From: Callaeas wilsoni
Lineage: Eukaryota; Chordata; Aves; Passeriformes; Callaeidae
DNA: 64,000 nucleotides
Reading direction: 5' to 3'
NCBI GenBank assembly: GCA_013398955.1
Contig: VWPU01014827.1
Span: forward strand, 62,001 to 126,000
Shown one piece after another: positions 1 through 12,922 of this stretch. Below the pieces are notes generated by a model. The model saw nothing but the letters and a program-made list of their open reading frames with translations. It was not told where the DNA came from and searched no databases. Within the stretch, counting starts at the first letter, position 1; each line of letters starts with the position of its first letter. Made by a program: the position numbers and the translations under genes.

Positions 1-3000
1 CAAGATGCATGGCATTCCTTATGGTTTTCTGTATATTTCATGGTTCATCTCAGGAACTATAGGAAAATGCCATCAACAATATTTTTTGAGAATAATTAGG
101 AAAACCAATAATTGGATTTCCTAGTGGAAACTACACTTATTTTTTCTACTGAGAATTTTAATAAATACATATGATCACGTTAAGTGTGATGTTATTGTTC
201 TTTTCTTGAATGTAAAAGGTACACAGCTAAATTTAAAAATAATGCTACAAGAATCCCTGACAGCATCAATTGTTTTTGATTACTCTTGCCCTCCAGGGTT
301 ACACCATGCTCTCATGCACAGATTAATATTGTAATATTTGTCCTTCTCAGAGCCTGTTTCACAGAGGACTCACACTGTTACTGCAGACTAATTATATACA
401 TATGTTTTTCTGAATCATCAAATTAGTGTGGGAGACAGTCCCAGTTTGAAAAGGGAATTGTGAATTTTTGGCCCAGATTCCACCTACATGATCTTGAAAA
501 GGATAGGATTTGGAGAAAAAAGACAGAAATTATATAGGGAGAAGAAGTAGGGCTCAGAACATGCAAGTCATGATAGAGGAATTGTTAGAGTGTAGACTAC
601 TAAGATGGAAAAAAATAATATCATGAAATACTGAGCAACTACAAGCAGATAGTACTGTAACAACCTTCAGATAGCTATTAAGACCCATGGTAATGCAGTA
701 ATGGGAAGCAGATAGATTTTATTTCTCTGCACAGCTTTATCTGAAATGTCACTGTGTATCACGCAAACCTGATTATTTTTAAAATTAATTTTCATATATA
801 TGTGGTGTGTCTTAAAAGCAAGAAATATGCAGACTGATACGAAGCAATTTCAGAACTTCTGGAAGAAGCACCTCAAGTCTGTGTGACAAATTAAGGAACT
901 TTCACTAAATGATCATAGATTTTCCTGTTACTTTGTCCACAGGAATTTCTCACAGGTGGAATTGTGCTCTTCAGTCATAGGAAAGAAGCAACAATATATT
1001 TTATTGATACAACATAATTCAGTGGTAAATGCTTCAATGGCAAGGTACACTTACTTACTGCATAGAAGACAGGACCCTCCCATAGAAGAAAACCCTCCTA
1101 ATGTTGCTCAGAAGGGACACCCTTGCTTTCTAAATTCCTTCTCGGAGAGGATTGTAAGTGTGACTGGATTCACTGCTGGTTCCAGACTTAGTCAAGGGTT
1201 AATGCCTAAAGGATTATATATGTGTAATCAACCCTCTAGGTCAAGTAGCTAAGATTTCAAAGTTTAACATGCTATTAATCACTTACCCAATATCTGACAC
1301 CATAAGGATTCTCTCAGCCTCTAGGAGTAACCTTAAGAGGTGTCCAAACTTGGGAGTATCCTGTTGTCCCACCTGCTGTAGTGCATGAGAGCTCAGTGGC
1401 CCCACAGCCACTATTTATGGAGAAAGATGATTGAATTATAGTGATATTTTCAATATTTCCATATTTGCATTCACCCTTGCAGCCCAGCTTCCAGGTTGTC
1501 CCCCAAAGTACAGGTTAAGATGGATGCAACCATCACAATCCTGACTGGTGGTTATGGCATAACCTGGGGGGCATGCCACCATGAACTTTTACTTTTAAAG
1601 GTATGCTTCAATCTCAGTATCCATATGAAAAGTAATGAGATAGAGAGACAGACAGAAAGTAACCTATTTCCAAAGCAAATATTGAGAAACTCACTGTGAA
1701 GCAGACAACAGCATTCTATCTATGCAAGTCACAGGGATATGAAAGAATTAAATTAAAGCCACTGGTTCAAATTATTAAGTTAGATTTTCCTTATTTGACT
1801 TTTCTAAATGAATCCAGACCCTCTTGTTGTCACAGGAGTGGAGCTTTTGACAAAATTAATATAGATTCACTGAAATACTGCTTTATCTGAACAGAAGTAG
1901 AATTGTAAAGGTTAAAGCTTCTCTTTTTGTATCTTCTCAAAACTCGTAAATCCCATAAGATCAGAAAATAGAGGTGTCCTTATGCTTGACTGGCTTCATT
2001 GGGTACAGAGGACACTGAGTAGCTTTTAATTTAATTAATGTTATTCTGCTATTTCTTTCATAGTTTCTGAAAGTTTCCTAGACTCTACCTCTTGGAAAAG
2101 TATTTTGTATTTAGTGCCAACCTGGCCCACTTTACTAAAGCCAGTGATTTTCTTAAATTTCTTATAGCAACTCCCATGACTTTGATGAAGTTTTTCTTCC
2201 ATTTTCTCTTTCTGTTCCCATAGTGGAATAAATTTGCTGCTTTCCTGTACTGAAATTTTCTTTGTTATTTTTATCTTGATGCAAAGCAAGATACTTAATG
2301 TTTAGTTTGACTGTGCTAGAGCAAGTTTTTAAATTTTAACAGTGGTATTACTTGCTAGGCAAGAAATGTTGTTGCCTTGTAAAACTGCTAAATTATTTAA
2401 TATTTATATGTGTTACAATAACGTGCATTCTCAGGCCAATGGTTGCACAGAAGAATTAATTTTATCAAAACTTTGAATTGTAAGATTTGTGCCAGTACTT
2501 TGGTCAAGAAGTCCTTTCAGGTGTTTATTAAGCAAGCAGCCATAAGAGACCTGAAATGCACGTAAAGTAACAATGCTGCTCTACCTTAGAGTTGCTCCCC
2601 ATTTTATAGCAATGTTCTGTTTATTACACAGGTCAGTTCTTAGTGCTCATGCAGTAGGAAGGCCTCCCTAATCCTGCCGTGAACCTCTGGCCAAACATTT
2701 TGCTGTCGGGCAGGAACTCCCTGTTTGTGCCCTGCTCTGCATACTTGTCTCTCAAAGTTATCAGAAGAGGTTGCTAAGGAGGGAAAAGTATAAGAAAGAG
2801 GACACGACCTTGTTCTCCACTGACGTGGAGTCCGTAAAGACCCTGGAGAAGTTTCTGGACTGCTTCACTGTGTGTCAAAGCCAAATTCTGACCCCAAGTG
2901 TTAAAAAAAATCATAGAAGGCTTCTTGAAATGCATTTATTCCCTACACACTTCCCTAGCTGGAAAAAAAAGGAGATAACAAAGAATCTGTTTTAGAATCT

Positions 3001-3675
3001 ATTCTAAAATCTTTGCAAGCTGATCTTGATCACTGTATTCCACAGAAGCCAGAGGTTGTTTGGGACATTTGTAAAGAATTTTTTTCCCCCAGTCTTCTTT
3101 TAAAATAAAAATAAAAATGTGATTATATGCACAACTTCTAATTTTGTCATGGGAGCAATGTTAGGAATATCTGATAACCTATGAGCATATAATGAGCAGT
3201 AAAAGTATAAAAATACGAGGTAAGCAAGTGATTGCCTTTTCAGTGGAACTCACAAATGTGTTACTTCTCAGAAATACCCATATCTGCTTTCAAAAATTAC
3301 TGGAGTTCTTTGCATCCAGCTTCCTGTTGCATGTTAAAACTAACTTGCTTTACACCTTTTGAACATGTTATTTTGTATGTTAGTAGTGTATTGTTACCCC
3401 ATTCTACTAGACTACTTCATCAAAGCTAATTTTGTGATGTTCTTTCTGTATTGAGAGAACTTAATATCAGGGCCACATATTTGTTCGCACACATTCTTTG
3501 TAAATAAAAAGGATTATGTCAAAGTCTGATCCCTCTGAATGCAAAAGGAATCAAATAGAAGGGAAAGTGTTTACTCCTTATTCCAGTTTTTTATAACAAG
3601 TAATACACAAAGACTCTGTCTGAGCTTCATTTCGGGTTATGCTATAAGTGTTCTTTTGGCTGCCTTTTTTGCTGC
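1..3675. other. Unique AT-rich non-coding DNA
   Basis: No recognisable gene or repeat family. The open frames here are short (under 100 codons), have no recognisable protein motif and lie in stop-rich DNA. The longest, at 956-1252 (+), has low-complexity codon content and no convincing splice context. Confidence 0.6.
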
Positions 3676-3690
3676 TTTTTTTTTTTTTTT
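3676..3690 (+). repeat. Poly-T tract, 15 T
   Basis: An uninterrupted run of 15 T. No SINE or LINE body is recognisable next to it, so it reads as a simple mononucleotide tract rather than a retrotransposon tail. Confidence 0.85.
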
Positions 3691-6600
3691 CCTGTCTCTG
3701 CTGTTTCTGTCAGATACAAACACACAGCTGCAACCCATCCATATCGATATCTCACCCCACCTCCGCTAGCAGAACTTCTGGACCTCTTTGTGGCCATGAC
3801 TTAAGTCCTATTACATACTATTGTACATAATCTATTTTGACAATAAAATCATATTGCTTTGGATTAATATTTCATGGAAAATACAATTTTCTAATTTCTG
3901 TAAACAAAATTCTGCCAAACACAGTTTTCATTATGTTTTTAAACCTTAATTTTTATTTTTTATTGATTAATGGCAAGACTTCTAAACCAAAAAGTTCTAA
4001 GGGATTTATCTATATCATTTACTCACTGTGGTCAGAAGAAGAGAAGACTGATTGATTGCAGATGCTCTACATGCTGCTATTTTCAGAGCTCCTCAGTAAC
4101 ACATAGTGATGGATCAACCTGCTGGTTGACTGAAACAATTTACTTTATCTTCTTGAAAGGATGTCAGTCAGTGCACAGTGGAAGGTGGTGAGGGGAATCT
4201 CAACCATACAAATGCCTTTAAAGTTCTTCTGAAGCAAATGAAGAAATCTGAGGATCTGAAAAGGTAGAATAGGGCAGAGGGTTTTGCATTTCCCTGACTG
4301 GGCAAGTGATACTTAGCTGCAGAACTGCAAGGCATGTAAAGACATTTCCCTATTCAAAATGCCAGTGGAGTAAAGCCTGATACAATCACCTCTTCCTGAA
4401 GCATCTCAGGAATTTCAAACTTGAAAATGGCCAAGCTGGTTAAAAGTGTGTGTTCACTTTTTCACTAGAATGTTACATAAAAAAAACCAAAACAACACAC
4501 ACACACAAAAATTTATTTTACAGTCAACATCAGCAAAAAGCAAATCTTCACTAATATGGAAATAAATTGACCTTGAAAGAACTTATTGGATGACACACTG
4601 AGAACAGATCAGACAAATACATGGAGAATGTTATACTGACATTTGGGCTTAAACTCCATTTAAGCAATTACATCAGAAGCACTGCTTCTAAATAGGTAAT
4701 TTATATGTGTCAAATGCATCTGTCTGTCTCCGGCTTAGTATAATCACAAGTAAGATTTTTCAAGTCCGAGGAGAAATAACTATATAACACACACTAGGTA
4801 AGGGAATATGGGAAAAAATGGAATTGCCAAATGTAAATTTTTTACCAGTTCCTTCTTCATTTGACTTGGGTTTAGGAAAAGCTAATATTTATTTTCAGAT
4901 TATTTCCTAGGCAGAATTGAGCAAATATAAAGACACATTCTTTTCCTGGCACAACTGTTCAAATTCACATAAAAATTAACAGATTCTGTTTATAGCAGCA
5001 GATAATTTTACCCCAAATATTTGCTCAAAATCAATGCATTTCCTGAGTGGTTCATATCTTATTGTACTGCTGCAAATCTGCTGAGAGTCAGTATGTCTTA
5101 TTCTGCAAATAAGATGACTCCTACAAAAATAATTCTCTCTTTCGAAAAAGATGACCTTTCCAGACTTTGTATCTGGCTGGCAAAAAAATTACACAATCCA
5201 GCTCATTAATTCTTCCGTTTTCCACATGGATCATCCCGGAATGAATTTATTCCTTCTATCTGGGTTACACTTCAGAAGGTTAATTTCCACTGTGTTGCTC
5301 CAGCTGTAACAGAGCATTCACAAAACTTACGTTTTACTCCAATTCTGTCAGAATGCTCCTGCCTCTTCTCTAGTATCACCTTTTTTTAAACCCTAGTGCT
5401 TATGAAAGGTTCATGCAACAATGGAGTTTCCAAGGCGTGTATGTGGTGGTATTAATAAATCAGGGCCCAAGTCATTCCCAGTTATGAAGTCTCCCTGATG
5501 CTTTTAGTTTGCATTTAAATCTTGCAAGAACTTGTTGTTTAAAAGAAGATGTGAGGCAATTAATATTTTAATTCACTATGAACTAGTTGCCTTAAGAATT
5601 CAAGCTGGGAATCAGTGTTTTGTGTACTTAGCATACACACTCTGTGTTAAGCATTAAGTGCATGTAGCTAGTTTGGTGTTAGTCTTGTCTGGAAAACTGC
5701 CAGTGAAGCTGAAACCAGCCTTTTGACACATTCAGAATAGCAGGAAACCTCTTCATGAATAATTATTTCTACGGAATTGTTTACATTCAGAAGTTTTAAA
5801 TAAATATAACACTTTAAGTAGAACCACATTTGTCTTAGCATGCTGTTCAAGTGCATATAAATCATAATTTACCTTTGTGCACAACCTAATGCAATCTATT
5901 AAGGAAATAGTTCTTTTAATAACAAGACTACAGGAAACAGAGAGCTCAATCACATATAAGGAGGCAATAAGATTACTGTTAATATACTTTTAGCCTTTTA
6001 ATAAATCATTCTGATTAGCACACAGAGCTGAAAGGATCAGTGGTTGTTTTCTTACAAGCCCCCTTTATGGACTGAAAATTTTGCCACCCCAGCAAACCAA
6101 TAGAACATGGTGTCCCCATTTATTCCTTCATCCTTCTGGTAGAAGGGCTGGTATGTCTCATTCACAGCCAATATTTTTATAATTAACAGAAATAATTTTT
6201 AAAAGGGAAAAAAGATGCAATTTCTATATTTTTCTGTGGTTCAAAACATTAAACTAAGTCTAAAATACAAAAGCCAGAAGACAAATTGACACTTTAATGA
6301 TGTTCAAAATTTTTAAAACATTAATATTTTGAAAATATTTACTAAACTTTTTTTATTGGAGGCAACTTCCAGTAAAGTGCAATCAATGAGGCACTAAGCT
6401 AATAGAGTTATATAGTGTAATAAACCTATTCTAATTTCGTCATATAGTTGAAAAAAAGGCATACTGACGAAAAGAATTCTAACCTTCACACCAGTCTCAA
6501 ATTGTTTAGCCCTGAACAGTTATAAGGGGTGGAAAGTTTATAGCTAAAAAAATAAAATGTTTATCAGAACAGGATTATAACATGCTACTGGCAAGTAGAA

Positions 6601-7054
6601 GACTATTTTGTTTAAATCAATTTGGAAAAATATTGGTAATTCGAAGCAATTATATTTCAAGCATCTGTAAATCTCAGGAGCAAACTTACTTTTAGTACTG
6701 ACAGTACCTTTCACTTCTGGTCTCTGGCCAGTCCAACCTGGTTCCAGTGCCAAACAAATGATGTCTCTGAGGATTCCTTCACAAAGCCTTAGACACAATT
6801 GCAAACGTGGCAAAAAAGTTTTTCAGGGGAGTTGTTGGATTCAGGACTACAAGCCAGTTCTCATTTTGGTTTTGTCTTGAAAATTCTTTTCTTTCTTGTT
6901 TCAAGGAACTCGGTTAAACCATTGATAGCTCACAATAAACCTTGAAGTTTGTTTCAGAAGTGCAAACAACTTTCTAATCTCCCTCTGATTTATTACCTGA
7001 GTGGTTGCTGGCAGCCAAATAGCCAGTAAACACACATATTAATATCTCACTAGC
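3691..7054. other. Unique AT-rich non-coding DNA
   Basis: No gene is recognised. There is a short CA-rich tract near 4493-4506. Bases 5880-6020 contain several TAAT-type homeodomain cores and could be a conserved non-coding element, but this cannot be tested without other genomes. Bases 6170-6450 are especially AT-rich. Confidence 0.5.
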
Positions 7055-7076
7055 AAAAAAAAAAAAAAAAAAAAAA
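7055..7076 (+). repeat. Poly-A tract, 22 A
   Basis: An uninterrupted run of 22 A, the longest homopolymer in the window. I looked upstream for a processed pseudogene or LINE 3' end and recognised neither. CR1 elements do not end in poly-A, so this is not a CR1 tail. Confidence 0.9.
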
Positions 7077-7575
7077 GAACAAAAACAGCATCAAAAAGAC
7101 ACTTTTGATATCTGCAAAAGATTTTTGCAGCTTTTTCTTTTTAAAAAATTCATCCATCCATAACTCATGATCTTTAACTTCCTTCCAGGAAAAGGATGTA
7201 TTCGTTCATGTATGTACACAAGGAGTACATAGACTGCAGTGAACCACATCACACTTTTTTCGGCTTACAGTGTGTTCCTCCCATATTTTGCTGAAGGGTT
7301 TTTTTTAGCCGCCCATGTTTGGCTGGTGACATTATCAGTATATCTCTATAGCCTTTAATTATAAAGCTCAAAAAACCCCTTATAGATGGCAGCTAGCTTG
7401 GAAAGTGGGCCTTAACAAGGCAATTTCTATCTTTCTGATATTATATTGACTGTCCCTGGGCTGTAGATTTTGGATTCATTTACTCCAAATAGACCCTGCT
7501 TTGTAGCTAGGCATCCTGGCTAGCTCTGCAGGACACTCAGACCATTTCAGAGCATTTCACAGGACTGTCACTTAC

Positions 7576-7742
7576 CAACCTGCTCCCACGTGTGCGAGTC
7601 CTTCCCGATGCCTCCACTGGGCTTTCATGGCCCCAACAATATGCACAGGGTGCACATCCATCCATGCACATCCATGCACATCAACATGGATGCTGCTGCA
7701 GGGACACCCCACACGCCTGGCTGTGACTCCACATGGAGCACT
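7576..7742 (-). other. Exon-like segment, minus strand (unverified)
   Basis: On the minus strand an acceptor (TTATTTCAG, ending at 7743) is followed by 167 bases open in one frame and then a consensus donor GTAAGT (7575-7570). The open frame contains MKAQWRHREGLAHVGAG near its end. Without splicing the frame meets a TAA inside the donor. The segment is GC-richer than its surroundings and holds a short tandem repeat of a 10-bp unit at 7651-7684, which inflates the open frame. I do not recognise the peptide. Repeat-driven chance is the main alternative. Confidence 0.15.
7651..7684 (+). repeat. Short tandem repeat, 10-bp unit
   Basis: About three imperfect copies of a CATCCATGCA-type decamer lie head to tail. 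Two adjacent copies of TCCATGCACA at 7661-7680 are identical. Confidence 0.8.
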
Positions 7743-8868
7743 CTGAAATAAGCCACCAAGAGCAAGAGACGAGGCTGTGTCTGTTGGGTGTAGATGACAG
7801 CTAGTACAGAGCACCGTGCAGGAAGGAGAACCCTAAGGAATCCTGTGATTTGCTGAAGTATTATAACATTTTACATGGCAGTTTGGAGGAAGGTAACTGT
7901 TTCATCAACTAACGGACTTTAGTCGTTAGTGTTGAGCACAGAAACATCAAGGACCAGCACTAGTCAGCTCCTACCAACACCTGATCTTTTGCCGGTGTCA
8001 TGTAGACTTTAGAAGCCTGAGCTTTATGGCAAATTTTGTGTACCTTAATATCCATGACAAACAACAAAAGCTGATCATGTGATGTTTGTGCAATCAAAAC
8101 GATTGATAAGACCATCAGCACACAGAAAAAAATCAAATTAAAATTAAGCTTTGGTTAAAAATTAATTAGCTATATATATATATATATATACACCTGATAA
8201 AAGCATGCAAACAAACATTTATTATATGGTAAGAGATCCTGGTAAAAAGAAAAGACATAGAGTTTAAAAAATAACCAAGAAAATATTTAGACACATCTAA
8301 GCATAGAACTTGCTTCTTTATTATAGGACACTCTTGCTCCTAGCTTTGACTTCTTCATGGCTGATCCTTTCACCTCAACTCAGGCCATACACTTGTCTTG
8401 ACAGACCACATTGTCTTGGTTCTATCTGAATGAATGTTCACAGAAGACCCTTGTAAAAATCTTTTCATAATGATATTTGAAAAAAAAAAAAAAGGGAGCA
8501 TATTTAGAAAAGTAGGCAGAAGTATTTATGTTATAATGCTCACATACTCTTCCTGTGAAGAGAAACAGGTGAATATGGTTACCATAGTCCAACATATTTT
8601 AAAGGTTTTTTTTATCAAACACTAGCTAACAGATCTCTGAACTGCTGGATTTAGGTTTTCTTTCCTCTTTAGTGGACTATAAAAGAACCCAAGGTTATGT
8701 GGCAGAGCAGAATACTTGTACTGTTCCCACATCTCCATCCAGTATCAAATTTAAATGTCACACCAGAAAAGAGAAACCCACTAATACTGTAGCAGGTTGA
8801 AAGGCTTTTTTTCTTTTTACAAAATCATTTAGAAATGCCACATTTTCAAATGTGAAATTCTTGTGCAG
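7743..8868. other. Unique AT-rich DNA with a (TA)n tract
   Basis: Nothing gene-like is recognised. Apart from the (TA)n tract annotated separately, the only simple sequence is a run of A near 8480-8493. Confidence 0.55.
8171..8190. repeat. (TA)10 microsatellite
   Basis: Ten uninterrupted TA units, flanked by CTAG-type and CACC sequence. Likely length-polymorphic. Confidence 0.9.
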
Positions 8869-8947
8869 GATCATAGCAGCTTAAATTTAACTGAGTCTGC
8901 CATGGAATTGCTGACCAGCATGGAAGTGGAAGATGCCAGTACAAAAG
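8869..8947 (+). other. Exon-like segment, plus strand (unverified)
   Basis: The acceptor TTCTTGTGCAG ends at 8868. Then come 79 bases open in a single frame, followed by a donor GTAAAC at 8948. The other two forward frames have stops. The encoded peptide reads naturally, with an acidic, leucine-containing middle (NLTESAMELLTSMEVEDAS), no low complexity, and one base left over into the next codon. I do not recognise the family. Its phase does not match the next exon-like segment at 12868, so the two would not join directly. The polypyrimidine tract is only moderate. A chance splice pair is a real possibility. Confidence 0.25.
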
Positions 8948-11900
8948 GTAAACAAGTGGTTGGGTTTCAGGCTTGGAATGTGATTAGCTGAGTTGTGAAG
9001 ATTTTTGACACTGAAAATAAAATATGTCTTATACTATTGTTCTCCTCCCGTGCAAAGAACAGAGTTCTGCTTTTTTTTTTAAAGTCAGTCATATCTCCTC
9101 ATTGTCTTTGGAGGTACTCTCCTAATTCTAAAAAGTAGCTGTCATTTCTTGACTACTAAAATGAAGGAAATAGATATTCCTTACCTCATTTCATTCACGC
9201 TTGGATGAGTACCTGTACATATGTCTTTACCACATGCAGCTTTTCAGAAAATCTTAGTTCATTTTTAAATACTCTTATTTTCTAGAATATTCTTCTTTGA
9301 AGAATATATTTCCTTTCTTATAATAAACTTTTGCCATTCAAAGAGCGTTTTTTACTTAAAAGAGAACACAAACTCTATATAAATGCTGAATAATAAAGAT
9401 CATTAAATGTAAAGTTTAGGGATTATGAAATGGTTATAAAACCACCATAAAATTCACTTTCCTGTTGACTGAAGGGTGCTTTGAAACACTTTTGTTCACT
9501 TTGTGAACGATATACCTGCTGTGACTTCAGAGAGGAAGACAATACTTGTTTTCTTCATTTCCGGCATGACTTCTCTGATTTGGGTTAACATGTTTTGGGA
9601 TAACTGCTCTTGGAGGTGTTCTCCATTTTGTTAAGATGATATAGGGAACTATGATGTAGTGTTTCTTCTCAGCCTATAGAACACACATAGCAAACAGTAT
9701 TCACTTTTTCTGCACTGTTGTTTCTTTCTCAGCTGAATTTCATATGGTTGTGGTAGTCCAGTTTGCTGTACAAACACAGCATCACCAGGAAAATAGAGCA
9801 GAGTAATACAGGGAATAATGCATAACTCAGATAATATATCAGCACAGTAAGAATGCCTCTAGGTGGCATAACATAATGACTTTTCCTGCCATGCAAGGCC
9901 AGTTGATAGGAACCAGAAGCCATCATCTTGTCAAGAAGAATTTATAAATTATGTGAAACACTGACCTAATGCAGTACTATTAATACTTTTTCCAAATTTA
10001 AGAAAATATTCACTGAATTGCTTGACATAAAATAACTTTTTTGTTTATGAATGTTTCTGTAACAGAAATTCCAGAATTTTCAAAATATGTCAAGAGTCGA
10101 AAGCAAGGAAGTTCACAGGATAACTTTTAGAAAATGTAATGCAGGAATCATTGTGTTATTTTCATTCCATATCTTTATCTTTAAAAAGATCCATGTTCAG
10201 GTAGAGAAACTATGTATGTGCCCCTGAATGGCTTTTTTTCTGGATGTATGGATGATAGCAGTTGGGAGTGGCTGCTATGATCTCTGTCATTTAGAAAGCT
10301 GCCTGTACAAATAGTGTGTCCTCTCCTGTCCCAACAGTTCATTGTGATGCATTGTCAGAGTCCGCAGCTTACTCCAAAGAAAGCAGGCAAGAATCTCTCA
10401 TTTGTCCTCCATGTGCCTTCTGCTCATAAAGCAGAATTTCCATGAACATACTTATGAAATTCCCCATCATGAGGTTACTTTTCCAGGCTTCTTTTATGTA
10501 TTCCATAGCTTTCCCATGGTCCATATTGGCCACAAGCCATGTGTTTTTTTAATAGGGTGCTAAGCCAATGCTAATAGTCTTTTCCTTTCCAGTAGATTTT
10601 ATTAGATTGGGTTAACCTTAGTTACACAGCTTCCAATTCACATCTGGCTCAGATTTGGATGCTTTGCACAGAGGATAAAGTTATATGTTTGAAAAATTTC
10701 ATTTAAATGTAGTCTCCATTAAAGCACACAGCTACGGTATTTTACTTGCTCTAGTGTTGGAATTTTTTAACTGAGATCTGCTACTTATGATTTCAAAGCA
10801 CATAGTTTCATAGTTATCTATCATTTTAAGTAAGAGAACTAAATTCTGTTTTGAAAGTTTTTAAAGCAGAGCACTCTGACAATTCATAAAAGAGATTGTG
10901 AGTGTCATAAAATATGCGACTTTGCTTAAAACAGAATTAAAGACTCATGTACCCATATCCTTCTTATCTATACCAAAATGTGTGCTTTTCTGAGCTACTA
11001 TATATCCTATACTTTTTATTTACTTCTTATTGCAGCTGCTTTCTACCTGTCTTTAATGCTTCTGCTTTTCCTGTGTATGCTCTGTAGGAAAAACCTTTGG
11101 GGAATGCTCTTGAAAGCAAAGTCAAAATAATTTATCTAAGAGTAGTTGAATATGTATATAAAATTTCACTGTACTGCACTTAGATGTCAGTCTTGAAAGT
11201 GACTTTGAGTCAAGGAAGAGCTTTGATTTTTCTTTGGAAGCCCTTTTCCCTGGGATTTCATCAAGAAATCTGGTCAACTTGAGGGCTCCCCTAGTGACTG
11301 TTGTAAATATCTATCCACAGGGAGCAATTTAAATATTATTTCAGTTAATTAAGTTGGTGCTTGTAATGGAAAAATAAAAATTTATTACTTTCCATGTTAT
11401 TCAGTTTTTTTCTCACATTTTAGTTCTCATTTTCTAAACTCTACTGACCTTCATAAGAGTTTAGTGACTATGCTAAAATTAATCAAATATTGCCCATGTT
11501 TACTATAAATGTATCTCCTAAACATGTTTTTGCCTTACTTCTCCCGAACTTATTTTAATCTACAGGTGCTTAAAATGGCTTGACTTAGTTTATTAAATCC
11601 CTGACACATCATGCCTACTAAATTGTCCTTTCCAAAAGCATCTAAATGTATAATTAGTTTCAAAACATATACGCTCAATAAATATCTTAGTGTAGTAATC
11701 AGGTTTCCTAGTTTCCCAAAGACCCCCTTACTAGCAGATAAATGAGGCAAAAGCATTATGCAATGACAATATTTTGTGTAGGAGCAGTCCATTTCCATGT
11801 GTAAACCCCACCACCCATCAGAGCAGGTGAGGGACATCAGACTGACTTCATTGTGCTTTTTATACCACAGCGTGGTACTGTGCCAAAAGGTATGTGAATA

Positions 11901-12867
11901 ACAGAACACCGTGTGGGACTGGGTTTACATAAGTCTGACTAGTTCACAGTGTTTGATATGAAGATACATATGCATGGATACTCACTAAAGCAACACAGCA
12001 TATTTATCTTCAAACTGTTTATATGGCACTAGGAAAAAGATAGTAAGAGTTCTCCCTTGTTAGCAAAGAAATTACATGTATTTATATATACACAAAGAAA
12101 TCCAAAAGAAAGGAATGTTAAATGTTTGAATTTCACATCCAAAGGATATAGCTGTTCATCCATCACGAATAGGCAGTGTGGGGAGAAGCAAAGAAGCTTT
12201 CAGTTTTTAAATTAGTAAACAATTCATCCTGATCTTTGAAAACCTTTGAAGTCTAAATATTGCCTACAGTATAAAAGGTGTAATTGAAACTCCGTTTGTC
12301 TGAGATCAAACCCAAGGGAAATTGCCTGAACTTGAGTACACTAGTCAGTTCAATTTAAAATAGTCTTCTGAGGAGAGCATGGGCTTTGTTTGCTTGCTTG
12401 TTTACTTTTTAATCCAACACCTTCCTACCAATTGTTTGGTAAAAACCTCTAATTAAAGGTGGATGTTATTGTGAGTAGTGAGATTGCTTGAAGAAGCAGT
12501 CTCTAGGAAAGGTCTGTTACGACCAGCATAGACAGAAGCAGCACATTTGTCTTGTTTTATGACAAATTTATTTATTCCTATTGGTAAAATAATGCTGTTT
12601 CAAAGCCAGACGTTGAAGCTTGGGGAGAGTAATGTCAAACACATTTTGCACCACAAATGCAAGGCAAGTAATTGCAACTGCCTTTAGAAAAATCCAAACA
12701 GGACATCTGCCTGTGTGTGAAGCGTAGGCGTCTATCTACAAGCACATAGACATACTGTGCACAACTTTGCAGGACACTTTATGTAACTTTCAGATGCTGC
12801 AGAAAGTTAAGAAAAGAATGAAATGACAGTGGGAACAATTCTCTAACATTTTCCCTCTCCTGCACAG
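8948..12867. other. Unique AT-rich non-coding DNA
   Basis: No gene or repeat family is recognised. The longest open frame (11550-11909, minus, 119 codons) shows no known motif and is not surprising by length alone. Bases 12160-12720 look unusually free of simple repeats and might be a conserved non-coding element; this is only an impression. Confidence 0.5.
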
Positions 12868-12922
12868 TACAAAGGACTCTACAAGCTGGAAACCAGTTGA
12901 TATGATGCCTGCTTATCCAACA
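12868..12922 (+). other. Exon-like segment, plus strand (unverified)
   Basis: This has the best-formed acceptor I noticed: a CTAAC branch-point-like motif at 12843, then TTTTCCCTCTCCTGCACAG ending at 12867. Fifty-five bases follow, then a good donor GTAAGC at 12923. One frame is open: the first base completes a preceding codon and the rest encodes TKDSTSWKPVDMMPAYPT, ending exactly on a codon boundary. The other two frames have stops. I do not recognise the peptide. At 55 bases it is short for an internal exon, and an alternative exon, a lncRNA exon or chance are all possible. Confidence 0.25.

Noticed and set aside
7055..7076. Poly-A as tail of a processed pseudogene
   Set aside because: No coding homology or AATAAA in the expected position upstream.
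11550..11909. 119-codon minus-strand frame
   Set aside because: No recognisable motif, and of a length expected a few times by chance in this much AT-rich DNA.
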